In this document: positions 1-6,992 of the stretch, piece by piece
Layout of the letters: every line of letters starts with the position of its first letter
Position numbering within the stretch: position 1 is the stretch's first letter
Assembly (NCBI GenBank): GCA_965660955.1
Contig: CBFIBY010000133.1
Coordinates: 1 to 7,440, forward strand
Direction: 5' to 3'
DNA length: 7,440 nt
Source: UBA2040 sp965660955
GTDB lineage: Bacteria > Bacteroidota > Bacteroidia > Flavobacteriales_D > Crocinitomicaceae
Notes under the pieces: model-generated
What the model was told of the DNA's origin: nothing
The model's input: only the letters and a program-made list of their open reading frames with translations
Database searches by the model: none
Program-made: the position numbers and the translations under genes

Positions 1-1681
1 GGTACACAATAGTACGGGTCAAGACACTTTGATTCCAGCGAGTGCGCCAACGTTCAATGATGCTGCATTAAGCGGTTTGTCTTCTAAACTTCCAAAAGGA
101 GGAAAATTGGAAGTTGCACTCTATCAAAAAGCAGGTATTGGAACAGGAGCGCAAGCAAATAACCCTTGGCTACAAGAGTTACCAGATCCGATTTCGAAAG
201 TAACGTGGGACAACTACATTACGATGAATCCAACGGAAATGGAAGCTGGTGGATACGATGTTTATTTCGATCAAGAGTCGGGATTGAGCCTAGCTACTTT
301 GAAAGTGGGTAAAAATTCAATGACTTTACCCGTTTATCCATCACCAGGACAAGCTATAGGAACAGTTGGTGTTGCTTTAGGATACGGAAGAGGTGCTAAT
401 GGAGAAAAAATTGGTACAGCAGCGTTCCAAACGAAGGAATACGGCGGTAACGTAATGGACGAGAATGATAATCCTAAACCAATTGGTGCGAATGCTTTTG
501 CCATCGTTGGAATGGAAAATGGTACGCTAAGCTATGACTGCTCTGGAACTATTTCGAAGGAATCAGGATCATATTTAATCGCCTCAACGCAGATTCACAA
601 TACAGTGATGGCGCGTAACTCAATTGTTAAAGAAACAACATTAGGTACTTATACATCGAAAGATAAGAGTGCATATAATAAGGACTGGACATTACAGAAA
701 TTGGATGAAAATGGACATCACGTGGAAGCACCGATGGACGAATTCGATTTATGGGATGCGCATCCAGTTGAAAAAATTGGTCACCGTTGGGCAATGACTG
801 TCGATTTGAACGGTTGTATCGGTTGTGGCGCTTGTTTGATTGCTTGTCAATCAGAAAATAACGTTCCCGTTGTTGGAAAAGACGAAGTAAGAAGAGGTCG
901 CGAGATGCATTGGTTGCGTATTGACCGTTACTTTGCTTCAGATGTTGAAGCTGCTGTCGGAACACGTAAGGAGCACGATATGAGCAAAATGGAGTTCATG
1001 GCTGCTGCCGAAGATACAGCGGAGAATCCAACTGTCGTTCACATGCCAATGATGTGTCATCACTGTAACCATGCTCCATGTGAGACGGTTTGTCCAGTGG
1101 CAGCGACGAATCATAGTAATGAAGGATTGAACCAAATGGCGTATAACCGATGTATCGGTACAAGATATTGTGCAAACAACTGTCCATACAAAGTACGTCG
1201 TTTCAATTGGTTCAACTACCCATCTTACAAGAAATTTACAGAGATCAACCCAGCACAGGACGATTTAGGACGTATGGTATTGAATCCAGACGTAACGGTT
1301 CGTACACGTGGTGTCATGGAAAAATGTTCTTTCTGTGTTCAACGTATTCAATCTGGTAAATTGGTTGCCAAAACAGAAGAACGTCCAGTAATGGATGGCG
1401 ATGTTACAACGGCTTGTTCGGATGCTTGTCCAACAAACGCAATAGTTGTAGGTGATTGGAACGATTTGAAATCAATGGTTCGTACAAGTGCAGATGATAA
1501 GCGTTCATACCAAGCTTTGGAAGAAGTAGGTGTGAAGCCGAATGTTTGGTACAAAACGAAAGTACGTAACCACGAGAATAAAGAATTAGCAGGAATTCAA
1601 GTTGAGCATCATGCACAAGATCATGGCGAAGGTCATGGAGAGAGTCACGGTGAAGGACACGGAAAGAAAGCGCATCATTAA
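1..1681 (+). CDS. actB: ActB, iron-sulfur subunit of alternative complex III (C-terminal part; 5' end outside window)
   Basis: Periplasmic Fe-S subunit of ACIII that carries electrons between the quinol-oxidising membrane subunits and the cytochromes. The frame is open from base 2, so the gene starts upstream; a TTG at 29 is internal. About 559 residues are visible of a protein usually near 1000. Numbering from the TTG codon, residues 1-200 are the end of a molybdopterin-oxidoreductase-like domain (NPWLQELPDPI, YPSPGQAIGTVG), which in ActB binds no cofactor. Residues 263-467 are a ferredoxin-like domain with 15 cysteines: C263/266/269/273, C343/346/351/355, C375/381/385, C433/436 and C463/467. 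Thr378 sits where a sixteenth cysteine would be. This count fits three [4Fe-4S] clusters and one [3Fe-4S], as known for ACIII. The last 24 residues are His-rich. The gene ends 22 bases before actC. An NrfC/PsrB-like subunit of another oxidoreductase is excluded by the fused N-terminal domain and the neighbours. Confidence 0.95.
   Translation, partial: VHNSTGQDTLIPASAPTFNDAALSGLSSKLPKGGKLEVALYQKAGIGTGAQANNPWLQELPDPISKVTWDNYITMNPTEMEAGGYDVYFDQESGLSLATLKVGKNSMTLPVYPSPGQAIGTVGVALGYGRGANGEKIGTAAFQTKEYGGNVMDENDNPKPIGANAFAIVGMENGTLSYDCSGTISKESGSYLIASTQIHNTVMARNSIVKETTLGTYTSKDKSAYNKDWTLQKLDENGHHVEAPMDEFDLWDAHPVEKIGHRWAMTVDLNGCIGCGACLIACQSENNVPVVGKDEVRRGREMHWLRIDRYFASDVEAAVGTRKEHDMSKMEFMAAAEDTAENPTVVHMPMMCHHCNHAPCETVCPVAATNHSNEGLNQMAYNRCIGTRYCANNCPYKVRRFNWFNYPSYKKFTEINPAQDDLGRMVLNPDVTVRTRGVMEKCSFCVQRIQSGKLVAKTEERPVMDGDVTTACSDACPTNAIVVGDWNDLKSMVRTSADDKRSYQALEEVGVKPNVWYKTKVRNHENKELAGIQVEHHAQDHGEGHGESHGEGHGKKAHH
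1607..1678 (+). repeat. His-rich repeat coding for the ActB C-terminal tail
   Basis: The last 24 codons of actB contain eight histidines. Four of them (residues 532, 536, 540 and 544, numbered from the TTG at 29) are exactly four residues apart in HGE-x type units, giving a 12-base period at the DNA level. Codons differ between units (CAT/CAC, GGC/GGT/GGA), so the repeat is preserved as protein and is not a fresh DNA duplication. The tail may bind metal ions, but no function is shown. Confidence 0.75.
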
Positions 1682-1703
1682 TTAAGAAATAAATTAGACT
1701 GTA

Positions 1704-3098
1704 ATGCATAAGGAAGCAGCAATTAGAGAACCCCTCATATTAGGACACAAATCCTTTCATGACGTTACTGAGGATGTATGCCGTCCGATCGAAGACAAAG
1801 CACCCAAAATGTGGTACATATTGTTTGGAATCGCGGCCATCATCGGTTTGTATGGAGTAGGATGTATCTTATATCTATTAGGAACAGGAGTCGGTGTTTG
1901 GGGACTAAACAAAACCATTGGATGGGCTTGGGATATTACCAACTTCGTATGGTGGGTAGGAATTGGTCACGCCGGAACCTTGATTTCAGCCGTATTGTTG
2001 TTGTTCCGTCAGAAATGGAGAATGGCGATTAACCGCTCTGCTGAGGCGATGACAATCTTTGCCGTATTCATGGCAGGTTTGTTCCCATTGATTCACATGG
2101 GACGTTTATGGTTAGGGTATTGGGTATTGCCCTTGCCGAATCAATTCGGTTCACTTTGGGTAAACTTTAACTCACCACTTCTTTGGGATGTATTCGCGAT
2201 ATCCACCTACCTTTCTGTATCCTTAGTATTCTGGTACATTGGTTTAATTCCTGATTTTGCAACTATACGTGATAGAGCTAAAAAACCTATTGCAAAGAAA
2301 ATGTACTCTATCCTTTCTTTTGGATGGTCCGGTAGAGCGAAACACTGGAATCGTTTTGAATTGGTTTCATTGGTATTAGCAGGATTAGCAACACCACTGG
2401 TATTCTCAGTACACTCGATTGTATCTTTTGATTTCGCCACATCAGTTATTCCAGGTTGGCACACCACTATCTTCCCTCCATACTTCGTTGCGGGAGCGGT
2501 ATTCTCAGGATTCGCCATGGTACAAACATTGATGTTGGTTATGCGAAAAGCTATGGGACTTGAAGCTTACATCCATACGAAGCACGTGGAATACATGAAC
2601 ATTGTTATCATGGTTACCGGTTCGATTGTAGGTACCGCCTATATCACTGAGCTTTTCATTTCATGGTATTCAGGAGTTGAATACGAAGCATACGCCTTTA
2701 TCAATCGTGCATCAGGTCCTTATTGGTGGGCCTATTGGGCGATGATGACATGTAACGTTGTTTCACCTCAGCTGATGTGGTTTAAGAAATTGAGAACAAG
2801 TTTGATCTTTACATTTATTATTTCGATTGTGGTAAACATCGGTATGTGGTTCGAGCGTTACGTGATTATTGTAACCTCGCTTCACAGAGATTATTTACCA
2901 TCTTCATGGAGTATGCACTTCCCAAGTCACATTGACATTGGTGTATACGTTGGAACAATCGGCTTGTTCTTTGTCTTCTTCTTGTTGTTTGCACGATTCT
3001 TCCCAGTATTGGCATTGAATGAGGTGAAAACAATTTTGAAGAGTTCAGGTGAATCATATAAAAATGCTCCAGATGCACATGGAGATGAAAACCATTAA
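1704..3098 (+). CDS. actC: ActC, NrfD/PsrC-like quinol-binding membrane subunit of alternative complex III
   Basis: Integral membrane subunit of ACIII that, by family knowledge, holds the quinol oxidation site next to ActB and is thought to take part in proton movement. The 464-residue product shows about ten hydrophobic segments, roughly at residues 36-60, 77-101, 113-133, 156-186, 218-240, 257-282, 298-321, 340-358, 366-390 and 411-433, matching the NrfD/PsrC fold of the ActC type. Recognisable stretches are GIGHAGTLISA (88-98), HMGR (131-134) and FPPYFVAGAVFSGF (257-270). The start at 1704 is supported by the conserved-looking N terminus (REPLILG), which a start at Met36 would lose. It lies 22 bases after actB and 10 bases before actD. 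The soluble C-terminal end is short and contains DAHGDENH. The closest alternative is ActF, but that paralogue is present separately downstream. Confidence 0.95.
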   Translation: MHKEAAIREPLILGHKSFHDVTEDVCRPIEDKAPKMWYILFGIAAIIGLYGVGCILYLLGTGVGVWGLNKTIGWAWDITNFVWWVGIGHAGTLISAVLLLFRQKWRMAINRSAEAMTIFAVFMAGLFPLIHMGRLWLGYWVLPLPNQFGSLWVNFNSPLLWDVFAISTYLSVSLVFWYIGLIPDFATIRDRAKKPIAKKMYSILSFGWSGRAKHWNRFELVSLVLAGLATPLVFSVHSIVSFDFATSVIPGWHTTIFPPYFVAGAVFSGFAMVQTLMLVMRKAMGLEAYIHTKHVEYMNIVIMVTGSIVGTAYITELFISWYSGVEYEAYAFINRASGPYWWAYWAMMTCNVVSPQLMWFKKLRTSLIFTFIISIVVNIGMWFERYVIIVTSLHRDYLPSSWSMHFPSHIDIGVYVGTIGLFFVFFLLFARFFPVLALNEVKTILKSSGESYKNAPDAHGDENH

Positions 3099-3108
3099 TA
3101 AGTAAGAC

Positions 3109-3642
3109 ATGGCAGAGAAAGTATTTTATGCAATGTATGACGACGATGATATCCTCAAAGATGGGGCGAAGCACATCGTGTCTAAAGGGGTTAAGGTAAG
3201 CGAGGTGTTTTCCCCGTTTCCTATCCACGGAATTGATCCGATCATCGGTATAAAAAATACACGATTGGGTATCATGGCCTTTATCTACGGATTAACAGGT
3301 CTATTATTAGCAACGATTTGTATGCGTTATATCATGGTGGTTGATTGGCCAATGAACATTGGTGGTAAGCCAAACGAAACGTATATAGATAATATGTTGG
3401 CTTTTGTACCAATTACATTTGAGTTCACCGTATTGTGTGCCGCTCACGGAATGGCCATTACATACATGTTGAGAAACAAAACACTTCCTGGAATGCCAGC
3501 TTACAATCCAGATCCTCGAACAACAGATGATCGTTTTGTAATGGAGATTCGTACTTCTGAGAATAGCAATTTCTCTGCGGATGATTTGCAAGGAATGTTG
3601 AAGGAGACAGGAATAGTTGAATTAGATCAAAAAGAATTATAA
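3109..3642 (+). CDS. actD: ActD, DUF3341-family membrane subunit of alternative complex III
   Basis: Small ACIII subunit with no redox centre, of the DUF3341 family; it packs against ActC and ActF in known complexes and its exact role is unclear. The 177-residue protein has a soluble N-terminal domain (1-50) with the family motif PFPIHG (36-41), two transmembrane segments (about 52-77 and 97-121) and a soluble C-terminal domain containing LPGMPAYNPDPRTTDDRF (126-143), which is also typical of the family. The ATG lies 10 bases after the actC stop, so the two genes are probably translationally linked. There is no clear Shine-Dalgarno sequence. After the stop the frame contains one more stop and then a charged Lys/Asp-rich stretch that may be a lost tail, listed separately. 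Confidence 0.93.
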   Translation: MAEKVFYAMYDDDDILKDGAKHIVSKGVKVSEVFSPFPIHGIDPIIGIKNTRLGIMAFIYGLTGLLLATICMRYIMVVDWPMNIGGKPNETYIDNMLAFVPITFEFTVLCAAHGMAITYMLRNKTLPGMPAYNPDPRTTDDRFVMEIRTSENSNFSADDLQGMLKETGIVELDQKEL

Positions 3643-3657
3643 AAATTTGCCATTTAG

Positions 3658-3729
3658 TTAGCTACGGCTGACAAGTCTGACAAAGCAAAAGATAAGACAG
3701 ATGAAAATGAAAGTAACGGCAATCGTTAA
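3658..3729 (+). other. Possible decayed C-terminal tail of ActD, overlapping the actE start
   Basis: In the same frame as actD, behind its TAA (3640-3642) and a second stop TAG (3655-3657), 23 sense codons run to a TAA at 3727. They read LATADKSDKAKDKTDEN and continue across the actE start. The DNA has a CTGACAA direct repeat at 3668 and 3677, a 9-base period that keeps the frame. The composition resembles the acidic Ala-rich tails of ActE and CoxB. It could be a remnant of a longer ActD C terminus, or chance in an A-rich leader. The part not overlapping actE is only about 14 codons, so the evidence is weak. Confidence 0.25.
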
Positions 3730-4441
3730 AATGACATTAGGATTAGCAACCGTTGTGTTGATGGGTTCTTGTGTTTCGAATCCGGATAGTTCTGGTTTGG
3801 AGTACATGCCAGACATGTATCGTTCACCAGCAATTGAACCTTATGTTGATTATGGTCAAGTTCGTGGACGTGATCAGGAAAAATTAACAATGAAGCAGTC
3901 TGCTTTGGTTCCACCAATGTATACAATTCCTTATGTTGGAACTGATTCAACTGAGGTTGCCATGATGCTTCCATATTTCCGCAAAGCAAATAAGGCGTTC
4001 AAGGAAACACATGGAATGTATCGTGCAGACTTAACGGAGGAAGATTCATACGCTGCTGCAATTATTGATGAAAACCCATTGAAATTGACAGCTGAGAATT
4101 CAGAAGCTATCATGAAAAAAGGGAAGTATATTTACTCCTCTAAATGTATGCACTGTCATGGTGAAAAGGGTGACGGTAATGGAAAAATGATGGAAAATGG
4201 CACTTATGCAGGAGTACCATCGTACGCTGACCGTAAAGAATTGAGTGATGGACAAATGTTCTATTCTATTTATTACGGAAAAGGAGCGATGGGAGCACAT
4301 TCGTCATTGGTGAATAAGAAGGAGATTTGGACATTGGTTCATTACATCCGTCAATTCCAAGATCCTGAATACGGTAAGTTTAACGAAGATGGTTCTGCTG
4401 CTGCACCAGTTGCTGCTGACGCGGATAGCACAGATAAATAA
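3701..4441 (+). CDS. actE: ActE, monoheme cytochrome c lipoprotein of alternative complex III
   Basis: Periplasmic membrane-anchored c-type cytochrome of ACIII, placed by family knowledge near the electron exit towards the oxidase. The 246-residue protein starts with a lipoprotein signal peptide: MKMK, a hydrophobic core to residue 21, and a lipobox ending LMGSC with the acylated cysteine at 24 (Met at -3 is less usual than Leu). An ActE-like linker follows (YMPDMYRSPAIEPY, 35-48). The heme motif is CMHCH at 149-153, and Met197 in GKGAMGAH is the likely sixth ligand. The tail, residues 229-246, is rich in Ala, Asp and Ser. The start at 3701 gives a proper positively charged N region; a second ATG at 3707 is possible and changes little. 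It is preceded by the longest gap in the operon (58 bases) and followed by 27 bases before actF. There is one heme site only, so this is not the multiheme ActA. Confidence 0.94.
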   Translation: MKMKVTAIVKMTLGLATVVLMGSCVSNPDSSGLEYMPDMYRSPAIEPYVDYGQVRGRDQEKLTMKQSALVPPMYTIPYVGTDSTEVAMMLPYFRKANKAFKETHGMYRADLTEEDSYAAAIIDENPLKLTAENSEAIMKKGKYIYSSKCMHCHGEKGDGNGKMMENGTYAGVPSYADRKELSDGQMFYSIYYGKGAMGAHSSLVNKKEIWTLVHYIRQFQDPEYGKFNEDGSAAAPVAADADSTDK

Positions 4442-4468
4442 TTAAAAAACGCTATTAACACAATAAAA
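4442..4468 (+). promoter_or_regulatory. A-rich translation leader of actF
   Basis: The 27 bases between actE and actF are almost all A and T, ending in CAATAAAA directly before the ATG. No purine-rich Shine-Dalgarno motif is present at the usual distance. A-rich leaders without Shine-Dalgarno sites are the normal start signal in Bacteroidota. No hairpin is seen, so read-through from actE is expected. Confidence 0.45.
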
Positions 4469-5656
4469 ATGGAATTCAAAATAGCTAATAAAGCAAAACT
4501 GTTAACATTAATCCTAATAGGGTTAGGCGCTTTGTGCTTGATCATTGGAATTATTGCGAACATGAACTCTGGACATTTGGGACAGCGACTTATGGTCAAT
4601 GGTTTGACAAATGGATTTTACTATTTCGCTTTAGCGTTAGGAGCATTTTTCTTCTTGACTTTGCAGTACGCAACGGAATCAGGATGGTATGCTTCGGTTA
4701 AAAGAGTATTGGAAGCGCAATCTGGTTATTTGCCTTTTGGTGCGGCTTTCTTGGCTTTGGCCTTGTTAATCATCACCTTCATGGATGGTGCTCATATTTA
4801 TATTTGGATGGATGCCGATGTAGTAGCTCACGATCCGATTATTGCTGGAAAATCATTCTACTTGAATAAAATATTCTTCTGGATTAGAACAATCATCTAT
4901 TTGGGAGTTTACTTGTATTTCTGGAGAAGTTTCCGTGCGCGTTCATTGGAGGAAGATAGAGTTGGAGGAACAGAGCTTCACTTTAAAAACTACCGACAAG
5001 GAGCATTGTTCTTGGTATTCTTTGCAGTATTCAGTTCAATGTCTTCATGGGATTGGTTGATGTCGGTTGATGTACACTGGTTCTCTACGTTGTTTGGATG
5101 GTACACATTCGCTGGAATGTGGTGTTCAGCAATGGTTGTTACCGTATTGACGGTTCTTTATTTAAAGAAACAAGGATACTTGCCAAAAGTAAACGAAAAC
5201 CATATCCACGATATTGGAAAATGGGTATTCGCGACTTCATTCTTATGGTCTTACTTATTCTTCTCTCAGTATATGTTGATCTGGTACGCAAACATTCCTG
5301 AGGAGGTAACTTACTATGTTACAAGGACTCAAGATTTCAGATTCATTTATTTCTTCATGTTTATAATCAATTTTGCCTTTCCGATGTTAATATTAATGTC
5401 AAGAGATGCAAAAAGACATGCTGGAATATTGTCATTCGTTGGTTTGATAATCCTAGCAGGTCACTGGTTGGATGTATGGATTATGGTATCTGCTGGTTCT
5501 ATGGGGCAAAACGCTCATATCGGATTCATGGAAATAGGAATGGCGGTTATGTTAGCTGGCTTCTTTATCCGAATGTTGCTCGTCAATTTGACCAAAGCAC
5601 CATTGACTCCGGTGAATCACCCATTCTTAGATGAAAGTATTCACCACGAAATTTAA
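4469..5656 (+). CDS. actF: ActF, second ten-helix membrane subunit of alternative complex III
   Basis: Integral membrane subunit of ACIII, a paralogue of ActC in the NrfD-like fold; in known structures it lies beside ActC and ActD, and its quinol binding and proton role are less certain. The 395-residue product has about ten hydrophobic segments: residues 10-30, 46-67, 86-104, 131-151, 176-195, 203-230, 250-273, 286-309, 317-340 and 353-372. Typical stretches are SSWDWLMSVDVHWFSTLFGWY (191-211, given here only as landmarks W194, W196, H203 and W211) and LIWYANIPEE (270-279). Acidic and His residues in or near membrane segments, such as D106, H109, E278, E279, H332 and D335, are candidates for proton handling by analogy. 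The ATG follows an A-rich leader and the protein begins almost directly with its first helix, which supports this start. coxB follows after 32 bases, so complex III and complex IV genes are contiguous. Confidence 0.94.
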   Translation: MEFKIANKAKLLTLILIGLGALCLIIGIIANMNSGHLGQRLMVNGLTNGFYYFALALGAFFFLTLQYATESGWYASVKRVLEAQSGYLPFGAAFLALALLIITFMDGAHIYIWMDADVVAHDPIIAGKSFYLNKIFFWIRTIIYLGVYLYFWRSFRARSLEEDRVGGTELHFKNYRQGALFLVFFAVFSSMSSWDWLMSVDVHWFSTLFGWYTFAGMWCSAMVVTVLTVLYLKKQGYLPKVNENHIHDIGKWVFATSFLWSYLFFSQYMLIWYANIPEEVTYYVTRTQDFRFIYFFMFIINFAFPMLILMSRDAKRHAGILSFVGLIILAGHWLDVWIMVSAGSMGQNAHIGFMEIGMAVMLAGFFIRMLLVNLTKAPLTPVNHPFLDESIHHEI

Positions 5657-5688
5657 TTGAAAAAAAGAATTGCCTAAAAGAATAAAAA
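5657..5688 (+). promoter_or_regulatory. A-rich spacer and leader between actF and coxB
   Basis: These 32 bases are the junction of the ACIII and oxidase genes. They hold two A runs (GAAAAAAAG and AATAAAAA before the ATG), no inverted repeat that could be a terminator and no TAnnTTTG-type Bacteroidota promoter element. Co-transcription of actF and coxB is therefore the simplest reading. Confidence 0.45.
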
Positions 5689-6960
5689 ATGGGAAGTAAA
5701 TTAATAATAATAGCTGTTCTTGTCCTTGGAGTCTTCGCCATCGCGCAATTAATGCGTTTGTATGAGCTTTCTTCAAAGATGACGAAACAAGGTGAATCGG
5801 AAGTTAGCCAGAGAGACAACAACATGAATGGACGACTAATGTTCATATTTATGGTTTGTCTGTTCATCGGATTTATCTGGTTGATGGTGAAATACGGATA
5901 TACTGGGCTAGGTCCAGCAGCCTCAGTAGAAGGAATCACCTACGATTGGTTGATGAACCTGAATTTGGTCATCATAATCATCGTATTTTTCTTTACGAAT
6001 TTCTTGTTGTTCTTCTTCACATGGAAGTACATGAAGAAACCAGGGGTGAAAGCCTTCTATTTTCCGCACAACAATAAATTAGAGATGATTTGGACGGTGG
6101 TTCCAGCGGTTGTATTGGCTGTAATTATCATTTTAGGATTACGTACATGGAATGATATCACGAGTGATTCTGGAGACGAAGCCATTCGAATTGAGTTATT
6201 TTCAAAACAATTTGATTGGACTGCAAGATACTCTGGTGAGAACAATAAGTTGGGTAAATTTGATTACAAATTAACGACTGATAAGAATGAGTTAGCCTTA
6301 ATGACTGAAGCAACAATTGACACGGCTATCTTTCAAATGGAAAATGGGTTGAGCGGAATCAAAACTTTGGAAGCGAAGTTGAATGATCGCTCAATCATGA
6401 TGGTTCCTGAAGATAGAGAAAAAATGATTGAAGATTTGAGTCGTAAGCAAAGACTAATCCGTTCATTGTATCAAATGCGTGAGCGTTATGATAAGAAGAA
6501 CGATAAATTAGCATATGATGATGTCATTCAAAAAGACACATTGTATTTGTGCGAGAATCAAGCTTATGAATTTAACTTCCGAGCAAAAGATGTAATTCAT
6601 TCGGCTTACTTCCCTCACTTCCGTCAACAAATTAATACGGTTCCAGGTCAAGTAACACGATTTAAGTTAACACCAAACACGTCGACGAAAGCGATGCGTG
6701 AGAAAATGAACAACGAAGAGTTCAATTTCGTTTTAATGTGCAACAAGATTTGCGGTGGAGCGCACTACAAAATGAAAATGATTGTAGTTGTATTGCCTAA
6801 AGGTGAATACGATGCATGGATGAAAGGGAAAATGACAGGAGGAACCTTTAAAGATTCTTTTTTACCGCCAGCAGAAGCGCCAGTTGAAGAAGCTCCTTCA
6901 GATGAAGCTCCCGCGGCAGAGGGAGATAGTACGAAAGTTGAAGCTCCAGCAGCAGTTTAG
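5689..6960 (+). CDS. coxB: Cytochrome c oxidase subunit II (CuA subunit), with inserted helical segment
   Basis: Takes electrons from ActE or a cytochrome c into the binuclear CuA centre and passes them to heme a of CoxA. Length is 423 residues, longer than the 250-350 usual for the family. Hydrophobic segments lie at about 4-26, 48-70, 89-113 and 134-152; the last two are the classical hairpin, while the first two form an N-terminal extension seen in Bacteroidota CoxB. The CuA domain starts near KQFDWTARYSG (173-183). CuA ligands are visible: H304 in DVIHSAYFPHF, then C351-x3-C355-x3-H359-x2-M362. Between the first strand and the H304 region lies an insertion of roughly 90 residues (195-285) with a strongly charged predicted helix (241-274). 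An extra cysteine, C288, follows it. The C terminus (392-423) is an acidic Pro/Ala tail. coxA follows after 32 bases. No c-type heme motif is fused to it. Confidence 0.95.
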   Translation: MGSKLIIIAVLVLGVFAIAQLMRLYELSSKMTKQGESEVSQRDNNMNGRLMFIFMVCLFIGFIWLMVKYGYTGLGPAASVEGITYDWLMNLNLVIIIIVFFFTNFLLFFFTWKYMKKPGVKAFYFPHNNKLEMIWTVVPAVVLAVIIILGLRTWNDITSDSGDEAIRIELFSKQFDWTARYSGENNKLGKFDYKLTTDKNELALMTEATIDTAIFQMENGLSGIKTLEAKLNDRSIMMVPEDREKMIEDLSRKQRLIRSLYQMRERYDKKNDKLAYDDVIQKDTLYLCENQAYEFNFRAKDVIHSAYFPHFRQQINTVPGQVTRFKLTPNTSTKAMREKMNNEEFNFVLMCNKICGGAHYKMKMIVVVLPKGEYDAWMKGKMTGGTFKDSFLPPAEAPVEEAPSDEAPAAEGDSTKVEAPAAV

Positions 6961-6992
6961 AATTAGTTTAAAAAATTAAATAAAGAAATAGA
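6961..6992 (+). promoter_or_regulatory. A-rich spacer and leader between coxB and coxA
   Basis: These 32 bases are almost only A and T with scattered G, without a stable inverted repeat or a Shine-Dalgarno motif. The A-rich leader immediately upstream of the coxA ATG matches the other starts in the operon. No terminator or separate promoter is seen. Confidence 0.4.

Noticed and set aside
29..31. TTG as the start codon of the first gene
   Set aside because: The frame is open upstream to base 2, the protein there is mid-domain of ActB, and no leader or signal peptide is present, so the gene is simply cut by the window edge.
627..965. Antisense open frame of 112 codons inside actB
   Set aside because: It overlaps the conserved region of actB, is Arg/Gln/Asn-rich without a domain, and there is no leader or partner gene on the minus strand.
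2866..3228. Antisense open frame of 120 codons across the actC end and actD start
   Set aside because: It lies opposite two well-identified genes, its translation has no recognisable domain and its composition is that of a reverse-strand shadow.
3639..3651. TATAAAAATTTG as a possible Bacteroidota -7 promoter element for actE
   Set aside because: The consensus needs TAnnTTTG; here the four bases before TTTG are AAAA, and no TTTG lies at the expected -33 spacing. The operon context does not require a promoter.
3668..3683. CTGACAA direct repeat as an operator or attachment site
   Set aside because: Two 7-base copies at a 9-base period fit low-complexity codon repetition better; there are no mobile-element genes nearby.
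5657..5688. A runs after actF as a rho-independent terminator
   Set aside because: There is no GC-rich inverted repeat before them, and a terminator needs a T run on the coding strand, which is absent.
5583..5939. Antisense open frame across the actF-coxB junction
   Set aside because: It is opposite conserved actF and coxB sequence, with no recognisable protein features; a shadow.
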